Shown: positions 47,281 to 54,833, numbered from the stretch's first letter. The stretch: 64,000 bases of DNA from PGYR01 sp048267165 (GCA_048267165.1 JBLWYD010000013.1:14179-78178); one strand, 5' to 3'. Program-made: numbers and translations. The notes: generated by a model from the letters alone, not told the origin.

Positions 47281-48618
47281 TTAAAATTTGAAATCATTTC
47301 CTTGATAAAATTGTAGTAAGTGATAGTATAATATGTTTAAGTATTTTGCTTGTAGGTAATTTAGTTGTGCTCTTGTGTAAGTGTTCTGACTAATAACTAA
47401 ATCGGTTGTACTCAAATCCCCAAGTTCGTACTTCTTTTGTGCCAGTCGGTATGTTTGTTCAGCAGCTGTTTGCGATGACTGAGAAGCTATCACTTGTTCT
47501 TGTGATGACAAAGCATTCTGATAAGCTAACTCTACCTTCCTGTAAACTTCTTTTTCCGTAATCTGTTTCTGAATTTTTGCCTTTTCAATATTAATAGTAG
47601 CTGTTTGAACAGCTGCTGTAGTTTGGTCTCTATTAAATATAGGAACATTTAATGATAGTCCTATTTGCTGATTGAAATTCACATCTAACTGATCTGAAAA
47701 GGTATTTCTATTAATACTAGTATATCCAGAACCTAGACTTCCTGTCAAAGATAATGTTGGCAAATAACCACCATTTGCTATATCCAATTCTATTTCGTTA
47801 GCACTTATATTAAGTTTACTTGCACCAACCTCAGGAAGATAATCAAGAGCTCTTTTATAGATGTCAACGCTATTAAGCTCTATGTTTATTAGGTCCATAT
47901 TTTCATCTATGGGCTCAATTTCTAGATTTTCAATTGGAGTCAATTCTAATAATTGTTTTAATTCTATTATATTTTGCTGATAGTTGTTCTTTGCAACTAT
48001 AACATTATACTTATTTGTAGCTACTTGACTCACAGCTTCTGTGTAATCACTCATTGCTATTGACCCAGCATCTAGACGTACTTTTGCTCGTAATTCCTCT
48101 TTTTCAGAAGCCGATAGGTTATTCTCAGCTATCGCGATTCCTTCTTTGCTATAGAGTGTTTGCAAGTAAGTCTCTAATATACTGACAACTATAGAATTCT
48201 TTACTTCTTCTTCTAGAAAACTGCTTCGTTCCAATATTAATTTATTCTGTTCAATCTGATTACTAATTTGATTTCCCTGAAATAAAGTAACTGAACTGTT
48301 GATACCAAGATTGGTACTGTATATTTGATCCGAAACATAATCACTTGTTATAGGATCAATAGTATTTCCGTTGGAGAATCGTTGGGATATATTGCCAAAA
48401 AGGTTAGGTAATCTAGATGATTTTGACCTTTCGTAATCCACTTCTGCAACATTGGTACTTAAATGAGCATTCTTAACAGTAATATTATTTTCAAGAGCAT
48501 AGTTGATACAATATTCTATAGACCAAATATCTGGTTTTAGACTATTCTTATCATCTTGTGCAATCGATAATTGAATCACTGTTAAAAAAGCTATGATATA
48601 AAATAATTTCATTTTCAA
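47281..48618 (-). CDS. TolC-family outer-membrane channel (ABC export operon)
   Basis: 445 residues with a signal peptide (residues 1-20, ending SIAQD) and two OEP repeats. WSIEYCINYALENNITVKNAHL begins the first; LSLNVPIFNRDQTTAAVQTA lies in the second. It is the first gene of the minus-strand tolC-macA-ATPase-permease operon, with an 11-base gap to the adaptor. The 244 bases upstream contain one copy of a 61-bp repeat (48793-48853), which also occurs before the YHYH lipoprotein gene and may be a shared control region. Confidence 0.92.
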   Translation of the reverse strand: MKMKLFYIIAFLTVIQLSIAQDDKNSLKPDIWSIEYCINYALENNITVKNAHLSTNVAEVDYERSKSSRLPNLFGNISQRFSNGNTIDPITSDYVSDQIYSTNLGINSSVTLFQGNQISNQIEQNKLILERSSFLEEEVKNSIVVSILETYLQTLYSKEGIAIAENNLSASEKEELRAKVRLDAGSIAMSDYTEAVSQVATNKYNVIVAKNNYQQNIIELKQLLELTPIENLEIEPIDENMDLINIELNSVDIYKRALDYLPEVGASKLNISANEIELDIANGGYLPTLSLTGSLGSGYTSINRNTFSDQLDVNFNQQIGLSLNVPIFNRDQTTAAVQTATINIEKAKIQKQITEKEVYRKVELAYQNALSSQEQVIASQSSQTAAEQTYRLAQKKYELGDLSTTDLVISQNTYTRAQLNYLQAKYLNILYYHLLQFYQGNDFKF

Positions 48619-48792
48619 TTGAAATCCTCAAACAATTAAACAATAGAGTTGATTATACTTATTTTTACAAAAAAGTAGTTAATTATAATCGTGTATTAAG
48701 TTAAATGATAAATCAAGAGATTGTAGAATGTTAGTATCCTGTTGAGATCTTTCTTGATTTTATAATAGATATTACTAAAATTTTTTAGTTAT

Positions 48793-48853
48793 AGATTATT
48801 TATCTGTTTTATAGTTTAGACAATTTAATCTAATAAATCCTTCGGTGCGGGCT
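48793..48853. repeat. 61-bp imperfect direct repeat, copy 1
   Basis: About 80% identical without gaps to 50477-50537; the shared core includes TTTAGACAA and AAATCCTTCGGT. It lies just beyond the 3' end of the exported-protein gene at 48863 and 175 bases before the tolC start. The two copies bracket a 1.6-kb, two-gene segment. Confidence 0.7.
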
Positions 48854-48862
48854 TTTTATATT

Positions 48863-49471
48863 TTACTTTCCCAACTCTCTCTTTCTTCTAAACCAATAAT
48901 ATCCACCACCCAAGGCAAGCATAATCATAGTAGTTAGTCCCATATTCAAGAGAAAGCATTTCCCTGTATTTTCCACCCATTTACCGTCGCTATTCTGAAT
49001 GTCTATAGTGTGGTGATTCTTGTTATTTAGGACATATTTTTCTTTCGGGAAATTATCACCTAGAAAGAGCACAGTTAATTTGTTATTCGGAACATTCTGA
49101 AAAAAAGTATTTTTTAGTTTAATAGCCTCTATTTTCTTAGGAATATCTATAGCTTCTACTATTAGCTTTGTTTCGTGACCTAGTATTACAACTGGGTTTA
49201 TATACTTGATTTCTTTTTCATTTATTAGAAAAGTAATATTCTTTCTAAAATGATCTATGACTAATTTTTTGAATTCTTCTGGCGTTTTATATGCATCTTT
49301 CGAGTAGGTATAATGTATTTCAGTTTCTATTCCAGTCAATGCACCATTCAGCTGAATTATATGCTTTCCATCATCAGTTTTAGAATATATAAAACTTGCT
49401 AATTCAGGTTGGTGAGCATAAGTACTCATACTCATCAACACTAGTAATAATGTTATTAATTTCTTTTTCAT
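48863..49471 (-). CDS. Exported hypothetical protein with C-terminal membrane anchor
   Basis: 202 residues with a signal peptide (residues 1-19, ending YAHQ) and one membrane helix near 176-193 followed by a basic stop-transfer (YWFRRKRELGK). Most of the protein is thus periplasmic or surface-exposed and tethered. The mature N-terminus after AHQ and the beta-rich body recall the extracytoplasmic part of HupE/UreJ-type proteins, but the match is weak and I do not claim it. It follows the YHYH lipoprotein gene by 5 bases, so the two form one transcription unit. Confidence 0.75.
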   Translation of the reverse strand: MKKKLITLLLVLMSMSTYAHQPELASFIYSKTDDGKHIIQLNGALTGIETEIHYTYSKDAYKTPEEFKKLVIDHFRKNITFLINEKEIKYINPVVILGHETKLIVEAIDIPKKIEAIKLKNTFFQNVPNNKLTVLFLGDNFPKEKYVLNNKNHHTIDIQNSDGKWVENTGKCFLLNMGLTTMIMLALGGGYYWFRRKRELGK

Positions 49472-49476
49472 ATTAT

Positions 49477-50457
49477 TTATTGGGAGTAAACGCCTCGAAG
49501 GCCATTAATAAAATTGTTATTTCCTGCTTTATCAACGTGATAATGATAACCTCTCACTTCGTCATAATGTCCACGAGCCTGGTCTAAATCTGTGTATTCT
49601 TTACCTTCTGCATCTGTATTAGCGAATAGTCCGTAACCGTCTAACGCATAGCCAATCATTGCTGCGTGTCCATCACTTTGCGTGATTTTTGTTGACAAAC
49701 CAGTTGCTGCATGATAGTGATAACCAGCATTAAGATTTATATGTCCACCAGCGTCATCGAAAGGAGCTAAAGTATAAGCTCCAAGTATTGCATTAACAGG
49801 AGCAGGAGCATCAAAACGAACACCATTGAAAGCGATTCCTCTGACTGATGGGCCTGATGACATTGATCCAGGGCCTCCAAATTTCTTAATAGAAGAAGCG
49901 GCTTTGGGGGTTACAGGTATATAATATGTCTCACTCATATCACCTAAGTATGATGGCAAACACTCTACACAATAATTTTCATATTCCGCACCTACATTTG
50001 GGTTAGCTGCTGCTTCGCAATCTGCCTTAGACATTGTCTTAGTTATTTCACCAGTATTAATATCGTACATCATCCAAGTATTGTCATTGTAGAATGTAGA
50101 TAGATTTTTAATAAACTCACCATCTACGTCATATACTTTGCCACCTTCTAACCAAATTCCACCTGCTGATGCATCATCAGAAATGTTTGTTGGACACCAA
50201 GGCCCCATAGTATGGTCAGTTGGGGTGTTATTCACTACTATTTTATAACAATCTGCAGTAGAGCCATCAGAAAGAGTTCGAGAAACTACTGTAATTGGCT
50301 CGGCAAGCCCACCAGATAGAAATAGAGTTTTGTCAACATCAACTATTACATTGTAAGTTGGAGCTTCTGTGCCATTGTCATCACCACTGCAAGCTATGAG
50401 TCCTATTGCAGCAATGGCTATTCCCATAAGTAAGGCTATATAGATAGATTTTTTCAT
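49477..50457 (-). CDS. YHYH-domain lipoprotein
   Basis: 326 residues. The signal sequence ends in lipobox LIAC (Cys near 23), followed by an acidic SGDDNGTE spacer typical of outer-membrane lipoproteins in this phylum. The C-terminal half is a YHYH domain: GYHYHAATG near 245 and GYHYHVDKAG near 305, with conserved DGHAAMIGYALDGYG between. The clustered His, with Cys at three sites (TADC, GPWC, CVEC), suggests metal binding, but the family function is unknown. It is cotranscribed with the next gene. The 61-bp repeat and a run of ten G lie upstream. Confidence 0.88.
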   Translation of the reverse strand: MKKSIYIALLMGIAIAAIGLIACSGDDNGTEAPTYNVIVDVDKTLFLSGGLAEPITVVSRTLSDGSTADCYKIVVNNTPTDHTMGPWCPTNISDDASAGGIWLEGGKVYDVDGEFIKNLSTFYNDNTWMMYDINTGEITKTMSKADCEAAANPNVGAEYENYCVECLPSYLGDMSETYYIPVTPKAASSIKKFGGPGSMSSGPSVRGIAFNGVRFDAPAPVNAILGAYTLAPFDDAGGHINLNAGYHYHAATGLSTKITQSDGHAAMIGYALDGYGLFANTDAEGKEYTDLDQARGHYDEVRGYHYHVDKAGNNNFINGLRGVYSQ

Positions 50458-50476
50458 GAATTTAATACCGATTTAT

Positions 50477-50537
50477 TTATTATTTATCTTTTATATACTT
50501 TAGACAAATGAATCTTCTAAATCCTTCGGTATGGACT
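50477..50537. repeat. 61-bp imperfect direct repeat, copy 2
   Basis: Partner of 48793-48853, same orientation. It begins 20 bases upstream of the YHYH lipoprotein start. Read on the minus strand, both copies contain TTG, 18 bases, then TAAATAAT, so a shared promoter is one reading; a recombination or insertion border is another. Confidence 0.7.
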
Positions 50538-50574
50538 GAATTTTATTAAGGTGGGATTGGTAAGTTTAAAAATA

Positions 50575-50584
50575 GGGGGGGGGG
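50575..50584. repeat. Run of ten G
   Basis: A G10 tract in otherwise AT-rich intergenic DNA, 118 bases upstream of the YHYH lipoprotein start and 75 bases beyond the end of the outer-membrane protein gene. Such tracts can vary in length by slippage. Confidence 0.7.
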
Positions 50585-50659
50585 AAATAGTCAACTATTC
50601 AATGAACTAATCTTAGCAAGAAAGACTCAAATATAATGTTTAATACTTCTGCTTATCGG

Positions 50660-51283
50660 TTAAAAATTATATCCGAAATGCAGCCCTGGTTCAGGTGTCC
50701 ATTTTGGCCACTTATCATCTTTCTGTCTAAAACCATCAGGCATTTCTGTGTGATAATGACGGCCAGCAAGACCAAGTGATGGTTCTATAAAAAACATATC
50801 ATTAAATAGTTTGAAGTGATAACCTACGCGATATGTGTTAAAAATATGGAACCCATCACCAACAGTATTACCGCTTTCATTCTGAAATGTTTGCCACAAT
50901 GGTGCTACGTGTACAGCGCCGTAAAGACCTTTCCAGAAATACCTTTGATAAGCAATCGCAAACCCATATTCTCTTATATAACCAGGAAATTTTTCGGAAG
51001 GTGTTATGTTTTCGCTATTATAAAAAGGGTTAATACCAAGTGGCCAAGCATATTTCCACGTTTTTAATTCAAGCGAAATAACATCTTTGCCTGTAATCCG
51101 ATAGCCTAGATTTAATTGAATAAAACCGGGTGCATTAGGATCATCAGGAATAAAATTACCTAGAAGAAATAATGTACTTCCAACAAAATACTTGCTATAA
51201 GTGCTGTCCGTTTCATCATATTGAGCTTTAACTTGTAGAGTGCTTGCCATCATCAAGGTCAAAGTGAATAATAGAATTTTCAT
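50660..51283 (-). CDS. Outer-membrane beta-barrel-like protein, duplicate copy B
   Basis: 207 residues from the ATG at 51283, which starts a signal peptide ending VKAQ and is preceded by AGGA. A longer frame to 51358 would place 25 poor residues before the signal peptide and run through the promoter. The body alternates aromatic beta strands (FFIEPSLGLAG, PGLHFGYNF) and ends in Phe, as barrel proteins do. It is a clear paralogue of the protein at 51476-52087: nearly identical signal peptides and YDETDSTY starts, then increasing divergence. It was created by a tandem duplication that also carried the regulator's 3' end. Function is unknown. Confidence 0.8.
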   Translation of the reverse strand: MKILLFTLTLMMASTLQVKAQYDETDSTYSKYFVGSTLFLLGNFIPDDPNAPGFIQLNLGYRITGKDVISLELKTWKYAWPLGINPFYNSENITPSEKFPGYIREYGFAIAYQRYFWKGLYGAVHVAPLWQTFQNESGNTVGDGFHIFNTYRVGYHFKLFNDMFFIEPSLGLAGRHYHTEMPDGFRQKDDKWPKWTPEPGLHFGYNF

Positions 51284-51322
51284 TTGTATATCCTTTTTTA
51301 AAATTAGTGTTAATTGATACTG

Positions 51323-51330
51323 CAAAATTA
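51323..51330 (-). promoter_or_regulatory. TAATTTTG -7 box, copy B
   Basis: CAAAATTA on the plus strand reads TAATTTTG on the minus strand, a perfect TAnnTTTG, 40 bases upstream of the copy B start. There is no TTTG 19 bases further up, which fits an activator-dependent promoter; the conserved palindrome at 51344-51363 lies where the activator would bind. Confidence 0.6.
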
Positions 51331-51343
51331 AATAGGAGAGATG

Positions 51344-51363
51344 CTTAAATTCGTTCACTTAAG
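51344..51363. promoter_or_regulatory. Candidate Crp-type operator, copy B
   Basis: The inverted repeat CTTAA-N10-TTAAG is identical to the one at 52146-52165. Its centre is about 31 bases upstream of the end of the -7 box, close to the position used by class II Crp/Fnr activators. The adjacent Crp-family gene is the obvious candidate regulator. Confidence 0.5.
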
Positions 51364-51371
51364 TTAAGTAA

Positions 51372-51478
51372 TTAACTTGTACTCGTTTTATTTTTGGAAA
51401 TACTTGCTCTTAGTCTGCTTAATGATTGTGGTTTTATACCTATATAACTTGCTATCTGCTGCTGTGGAGATATTACTA
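51372..51478 (-). pseudogene. 3' fragment of a duplicated Crp/Fnr-family regulator gene
   Basis: The minus strand encodes about 33 residues ending in a stop at 51372-51374: ISPQQQIASYIGIKPQSLSR, followed by the LRASISKNKTSTS tail. This matches the last part of the intact regulator at 52174-52761 (VPQHQLASFLGIKPQSLSR and LRARISKNKTSTS). Only the end of the helix-turn-helix is left. It abuts the stop codon of the outer-membrane protein gene at 51476, marking the duplication junction. It has no start and is not expected to make protein. Confidence 0.88.
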
Positions 51479-52087
51479 AAAGTTAATCCCAAAATCAAAC
51501 CCAGGTTGAATAAAGTAGTTAGGCCATTTTTGCTCTACCGCTTTAAAAGATTCTGGAAGATTAGTTCTTATAGGCCAATAACTGCATCCAATAGCAGGGG
51601 CAAAAAAGAATCGGTCGTTGAAAAATTTGAACTGATAACCTAAATAGAAATCTAGATATAACGTGTATCCATTTCCAATCTTTTTATTATCCTTATCCAT
51701 ATATTTTTCAAAAGCATTCAATGCTTTAACGGATGTATAGACTCCTTTCCACCAAAAACGCTGGTATCCTATTGTTGGTGCAAGTATGCGAGCATGGCCA
51801 GGATAGTTTAGTCCAGGTGCATCAAATGATGGCCCAAAAGGGATACCTAATGGCCAACTATAAATGGATCTTTTAAATTCAACTAAAACAACATCTTTAG
51901 ATGTTATCCTATATCCCGCATTTAATTGTATATACTCGGGATTGTTTGTTTTATCAAAATTACCTAGTAAATACAAAGTACTACCAACGAACCACTGCTT
52001 GTAAGTGCTGTCCGTTTCATCATATTGAGATTTGACTTGTAGAGTGCTTGCTATTATTAATGTAATGACGAATAATAGAATTTTCAT
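51476..52087 (-). CDS. Outer-membrane beta-barrel-like protein, duplicate copy A
   Basis: 203 residues with a signal peptide ending VKSQ, then YDETDSTYKQWFVGSTLYLLG, closely similar to copy B. Shared features include the N-terminal strand, the GYRIT.KDV motif, the W-P-L-G-I loop, YQRFWWKG and the barrel-like C-terminus ending INF. Loops between differ, as expected of surface-exposed segments under diversification. It lies 86 bases after the intact Crp-family gene on the same strand, with a TAATTTTG box and a palindrome between, so it is probably the original target of that regulator. Confidence 0.8.
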   Translation of the reverse strand: MKILLFVITLIIASTLQVKSQYDETDSTYKQWFVGSTLYLLGNFDKTNNPEYIQLNAGYRITSKDVVLVEFKRSIYSWPLGIPFGPSFDAPGLNYPGHARILAPTIGYQRFWWKGVYTSVKALNAFEKYMDKDNKKIGNGYTLYLDFYLGYQFKFFNDRFFFAPAIGCSYWPIRTNLPESFKAVEQKWPNYFIQPGFDFGINF

Positions 52088-52124
52088 TTGAGTATCCTTT
52101 TTAAATTAGTTTTAAATGATACTG

Positions 52125-52132
52125 CAAAATTA
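52125..52132 (-). promoter_or_regulatory. TAATTTTG -7 box, copy A
   Basis: Reads TAATTTTG on the minus strand, 38 bases before the copy A start, in the same relation to the palindrome as in copy B. No -33 TTTG is present. Confidence 0.6.
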
Positions 52133-52145
52133 AATTGGAGAGGTG

Positions 52146-52165
52146 CTTAAATTCGTTCACTTAAG
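52146..52165. promoter_or_regulatory. Candidate Crp-type operator, copy A
   Basis: CTTAAATTCGTTCACTTAAG, an inverted repeat CTTAA-N10-TTAAG, sits 9 bases beyond the stop codon of the Crp-family gene and in front of the outer-membrane protein promoter. It is unchanged in the duplicate. Confidence 0.5.
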
Positions 52166-52173
52166 TTAAGTAA

Positions 52174-52761
52174 TTAACTTGTACTCGTTTTATTTTTGGA
52201 AATCCTTGCTCTTAGTCTACTAAGTGATTGGGGTTTAATACCTAAAAAGCTTGCTAATTGGTGTTGTGGAACACGTTCAATAAGGTCTGGTCTTTTTTGC
52301 ATTAGATTGAGGTAACGTTGTTCGGGTGAAGAAGTCTTAAACTCATCAAAATTGATTTGTTGTTTAGCTAATAACTCTTCTGATAGCATTCTACACATTA
52401 GATCAAATTTGGGGAATTTTTTGTTGACTTCTATTCCCATTTCAGAAGTAGATACTATAATTATGGAGTCTTCTAAACAACTTATATAATATTCGGACGG
52501 AGTTTGGCTTACTACACAATGAGGTGTTACTCCTTCCATTTCTGTATAGAAAGCGGTCGTTTTTTCTTCACCATCTATAATGTAATATTTCCTTATGCAG
52601 CCTTTGAGGACAAAATAGTTATCCTGCGTTTTCTGTCCTTCTTCGAGTAGAATAGTCCCTTTCTTAACTGAGCGGAATATATCTAACGAAACTAATGCGC
52701 TCTTCTCATCTTCTGTTAAGGTAATGTATTTTGATATAAAATCGAATAGTATGTCTTGCAT
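52174..52761 (-). CDS. Crp/Fnr-family transcriptional regulator
   Basis: 195 residues. The N-terminal cyclic-nucleotide-binding-type beta roll spans about 5-125 (VKKGTILLEEGQKTQDNYFVLKG). The C-terminal helix-turn-helix lies at about 160-185 (VPQHQLASFLGIKPQSLSR, then LRARIS). There is no FNR-type N-terminal Cys cluster, and the cAMP-contacting residues are not obviously conserved, so the ligand is unknown. It resembles the many small Bacteroidota regulators with the ASFLGI..(Q/E)(S/T)LSR recognition helix. It likely controls the two outer-membrane protein genes downstream. Confidence 0.9.
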   Translation of the reverse strand: MQDILFDFISKYITLTEDEKSALVSLDIFRSVKKGTILLEEGQKTQDNYFVLKGCIRKYYIIDGEEKTTAFYTEMEGVTPHCVVSQTPSEYYISCLEDSIIIVSTSEMGIEVNKKFPKFDLMCRMLSEELLAKQQINFDEFKTSSPEQRYLNLMQKRPDLIERVPQHQLASFLGIKPQSLSRLRARISKNKTSTS

Positions 52762-52858
52762 TGTATTTATTATATTTTATGTTAATGACTTCTCTTACGC
52801 TTGCCGCAATAACCCAAATATAAGAACAATTATAAATCTGTCAAAATTATTTTACTAA

Positions 52859-53446
52859 TCACTCCTTCAACACCATGTCTATACACATAACGGCTGCTAG
52901 TATAAGCAGACGAACGGGGTCATTCTGCGGTACAGTAGGCTCTATCTCTAGCATATAGTTATCAGCACTAGTGAACATCTCACGACCTATGCCAGCCCAT
53001 TTCTTAGCTACGTGTGCTAATTTGATATCACCTTTACTGAAATCGAAATTCCAGCTAGTCCACTTGCCTTTGAGCGAGCAAACGACATTATCCGATGCGT
53101 CTAGCACCTCAAACTTACCACCAATTGAAAAGAACTTCTGCTTGAATCTACCCACTAAGACATCATTCTCATCGAATACCTCTACATTCGACAAGAATAT
53201 AGATATACCTCGCTTCACGGTCAGCACCTTAGCACCATCTGCAGTTTTTATCTCTATATCGAATGGAGTTGCTCGCTTATAGTCTGTGAATCTGAAAATC
53301 TTGGTGAATATTCCGAGCTTTTCTTCTCTGCAAGTCATCATCATCTGCTGAGTATTCGGGTCGAATATATCGTAGTTATTCGCTGCTTTGAATATTCCTC
53401 TGTGTTCTTTGACGAAGAATAAGTTTTTGTTAAGTATTTGGTTCAT
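52859..53446 (-). CDS. Phospholipid scramblase / LURP-one-related protein
   Basis: 195 residues of the tubby-like LOR/scramblase fold: a twelve-stranded barrel around a C-terminal hydrophobic helix. Seen here: the opening NKNLFFVKEHRGIFKAANNYDIFD, a repeated strand pattern (FDIEIKTADGAKVLTVKRG, FEVLDASDNVVCSLKGKW), and the final hydrophobic helix VRLLILAAVMCIDMVL. Bacterial members have no proven role; lipid movement is not established. It is preceded by four 10-bp repeats (53464-53541). Confidence 0.85.
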   Translation of the reverse strand: MNQILNKNLFFVKEHRGIFKAANNYDIFDPNTQQMMMTCREEKLGIFTKIFRFTDYKRATPFDIEIKTADGAKVLTVKRGISIFLSNVEVFDENDVLVGRFKQKFFSIGGKFEVLDASDNVVCSLKGKWTSWNFDFSKGDIKLAHVAKKWAGIGREMFTSADNYMLEIEPTVPQNDPVRLLILAAVMCIDMVLKE

Positions 53447-53463
53447 TGGGTTTCCTGTTGGAT

Positions 53464-53541
53464 TTGTAGCTCACTTGGTTGCTAGTTGTAGCTCAAATTA
53501 CACAATATTTGAGCTACAATCCAAATTATTTTGAGCTACAA
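53464..53541. repeat. Four 10-bp repeats arranged as a large palindrome
   Basis: TTGTAGCTCA occurs at 53464-53473 and 53486-53495; its reverse complement TGAGCTACAA occurs at 53510-53519 and 53532-53541. Each direct pair is spaced exactly 22 bases, about two helical turns. The inner pair extends to a perfect 13-bp inverted repeat with an 8-base loop. No T run follows on either strand, so it is not a standard terminator. It sits directly upstream of the scramblase-like gene. Confidence 0.8.
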
Positions 53542-53572
53542 AAAAAAAGTCTGAGTGCTACTAAAAATTAAT

Positions 53573-54184
53573 CTAGTTTAAACTTATAAAATCAGATAAA
53601 TCATCATCCGAATCTCTTTCAATTTTTTCTAATATTTCTCGTATTATCCTATTTGCTCTATCATATAAGTCATAAATATTGGAAACATTTTCAACGATAT
53701 GCTGCATATCCTCAATTATAATCCTTCTTCCTTCAGTTGTTAAAAAGAAAAAGTTTGTGGAGTAAATTTTTGGTAAGTCAGTATGATCTGTTTTAAAAGC
53801 TTTTTTATAAATCTGTTCGGCAGTCTTAAAGTACTCAACTGTTTCCATTGCTGCAATTAAATTATCTTCTCTATCTAAGGAAATATAACCACCTTTAGCA
53901 TAATAGATTTCAATTGGTCCTTCTCTTATTGTAAATAAAGTGACTATCTCATCTCCAAAATTAATATCCATTACTATTCCGAATAATGGATTATCGTCAT
54001 CAAGTGTTGTCTCTAATTTATTATAATTTAGGGCATAATTTCTTAAATCTTTATATAGTAATATTTCTTTAGGTGCTTTATTAGGTTTACTGTTCTCTAT
54101 TTCCTTCTTATCATATTTTTCTTTATAAGCTAAGATTAAGAATATAATAATACTAATAAGTCCTATCGGAATACCTTCAGTCAT
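53573..54184 (-). CDS. Hypothetical membrane-anchored protein
   Basis: 203 residues from the ATG at 54184 (MTEGIPIGLIS). The frame is open to 54253, but those codons are the terminator of clpP read through, giving MKTTLRRVVFFF, so the inner start is preferred. One membrane helix (about 7-22) is followed by a Lys-rich stretch and a cytoplasmic helical domain. No family was recognised. The C-terminus is acidic (ERDSDDDLSDFI). Confidence 0.65.
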   Translation of the reverse strand: MTEGIPIGLISIIIFLILAYKEKYDKKEIENSKPNKAPKEILLYKDLRNYALNYNKLETTLDDDNPLFGIVMDINFGDEIVTLFTIREGPIEIYYAKGGYISLDREDNLIAAMETVEYFKTAEQIYKKAFKTDHTDLPKIYSTNFFFLTTEGRRIIIEDMQHIVENVSNIYDLYDRANRIIREILEKIERDSDDDLSDFISLN

Positions 54185-54217
54185 CGCTTCTCCGAATAAA
54201 AATTTACTGCAATATAC

Positions 54218-54250
54218 AAAAAAAAAGACCACTCTTCTCAAAGTAGTCTT
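54218..54250 (-). terminator. Rho-independent terminator of clpP
   Basis: On the minus strand a 9-position stem with one mismatch (arms 54242-54250 and 54225-54233) is followed by nine T (A run 54218-54226 on the plus strand). It is one of three similar terminators within 2 kb. Confidence 0.8.
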
Positions 54251-54275
54251 CATTGTAATTGTTCTTTGCTAATAC

Positions 54276-54833
54276 TTAAACTAGCTTATCTAGCTGATGG
54301 TCAACTATACCGTAAGCAATAGACTCTTCTGCTGACATCCAATAATCACGGTTGAAATCTGCCATAACTTTATCAAAAGTTTGTCCGCAATTATCAGCTA
54401 AAATCTGAGCACTTAGCTCTTTCGTTTTGATAATTTCATTCATTTGTATTTCCATATCTGCTGATTTACCTCTAGCTCCACCACTTGGTTGGTGAATCAT
54501 TACTCGAGCGTGAGGTAAAACGAAACGTCTTCCTTTTTCACCCGCTGACAGTAATATAGAACCCATTGAAGCAGCCAAACCAGTTGCAACAGTAGATACT
54601 GGGCTAGAAATAGCTTTCATTGTATCATAAATAGCAAATCCAGCAGTAACGTATCCACCAGGGCTATTGATAATCAATTGTATCTCTTTACCCGGCTCTT
54701 CCATTTCTAAGTAAAGCAATCTGTCTATTATGTGCTTAGCCGAATCGTCATCAACTTCACTCCAAAGGAAAATCTTACGGTCTGCTAATATTTTACTGTC
54801 TATTTTATCTTGTACTTTTTGGTTGTTGCTCAT
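54276..54833 (-). CDS. clpP: ATP-dependent Clp protease proteolytic subunit
   Basis: A 185-residue serine peptidase that forms the two-ring degradation chamber with a Clp ATPase. The triad is complete: Ser89 in AASMGS, His114 in MIHQPSGG, Asp163 in NRDYWMS. INSPGGYVTAG near 56-66 is the typical oxyanion/strand motif. It is about 10 residues shorter than E. coli ClpP, mainly at the ends. No clpX or trigger factor gene is adjacent, so it is not in the usual tig-clpP-clpX order and may be a second or stand-alone copy. Confidence 0.95.
   Translation of the reverse strand: MSNNQKVQDKIDSKILADRKIFLWSEVDDDSAKHIIDRLLYLEMEEPGKEIQLIINSPGGYVTAGFAIYDTMKAISSPVSTVATGLAASMGSILLSAGEKGRRFVLPHARVMIHQPSGGARGKSADMEIQMNEIIKTKELSAQILADNCGQTFDKVMADFNRDYWMSAEESIAYGIVDHQLDKLV

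Noticed and set aside
51377..51643. An 88-residue plus-strand frame with a hydrophobic start
   Set aside because: It has a TTG start and runs antisense through the crp fragment and the end of outer-membrane copy A, both of which have clear minus-strand explanations.
52859..53282. A plus-strand frame antisense to the scramblase-like gene
   Set aside because: Shadow frame with Ser/Leu/Pro-rich antisense composition; the minus-strand product matches a known fold.
53486..53519. The 13-bp inverted repeat as a Rho-independent terminator
   Set aside because: No T run follows the stem on either strand.
53464..53541. CRISPR-like array
   Set aside because: Repeat units are only 10 bp, change orientation midway, number four, and no cas genes are near.
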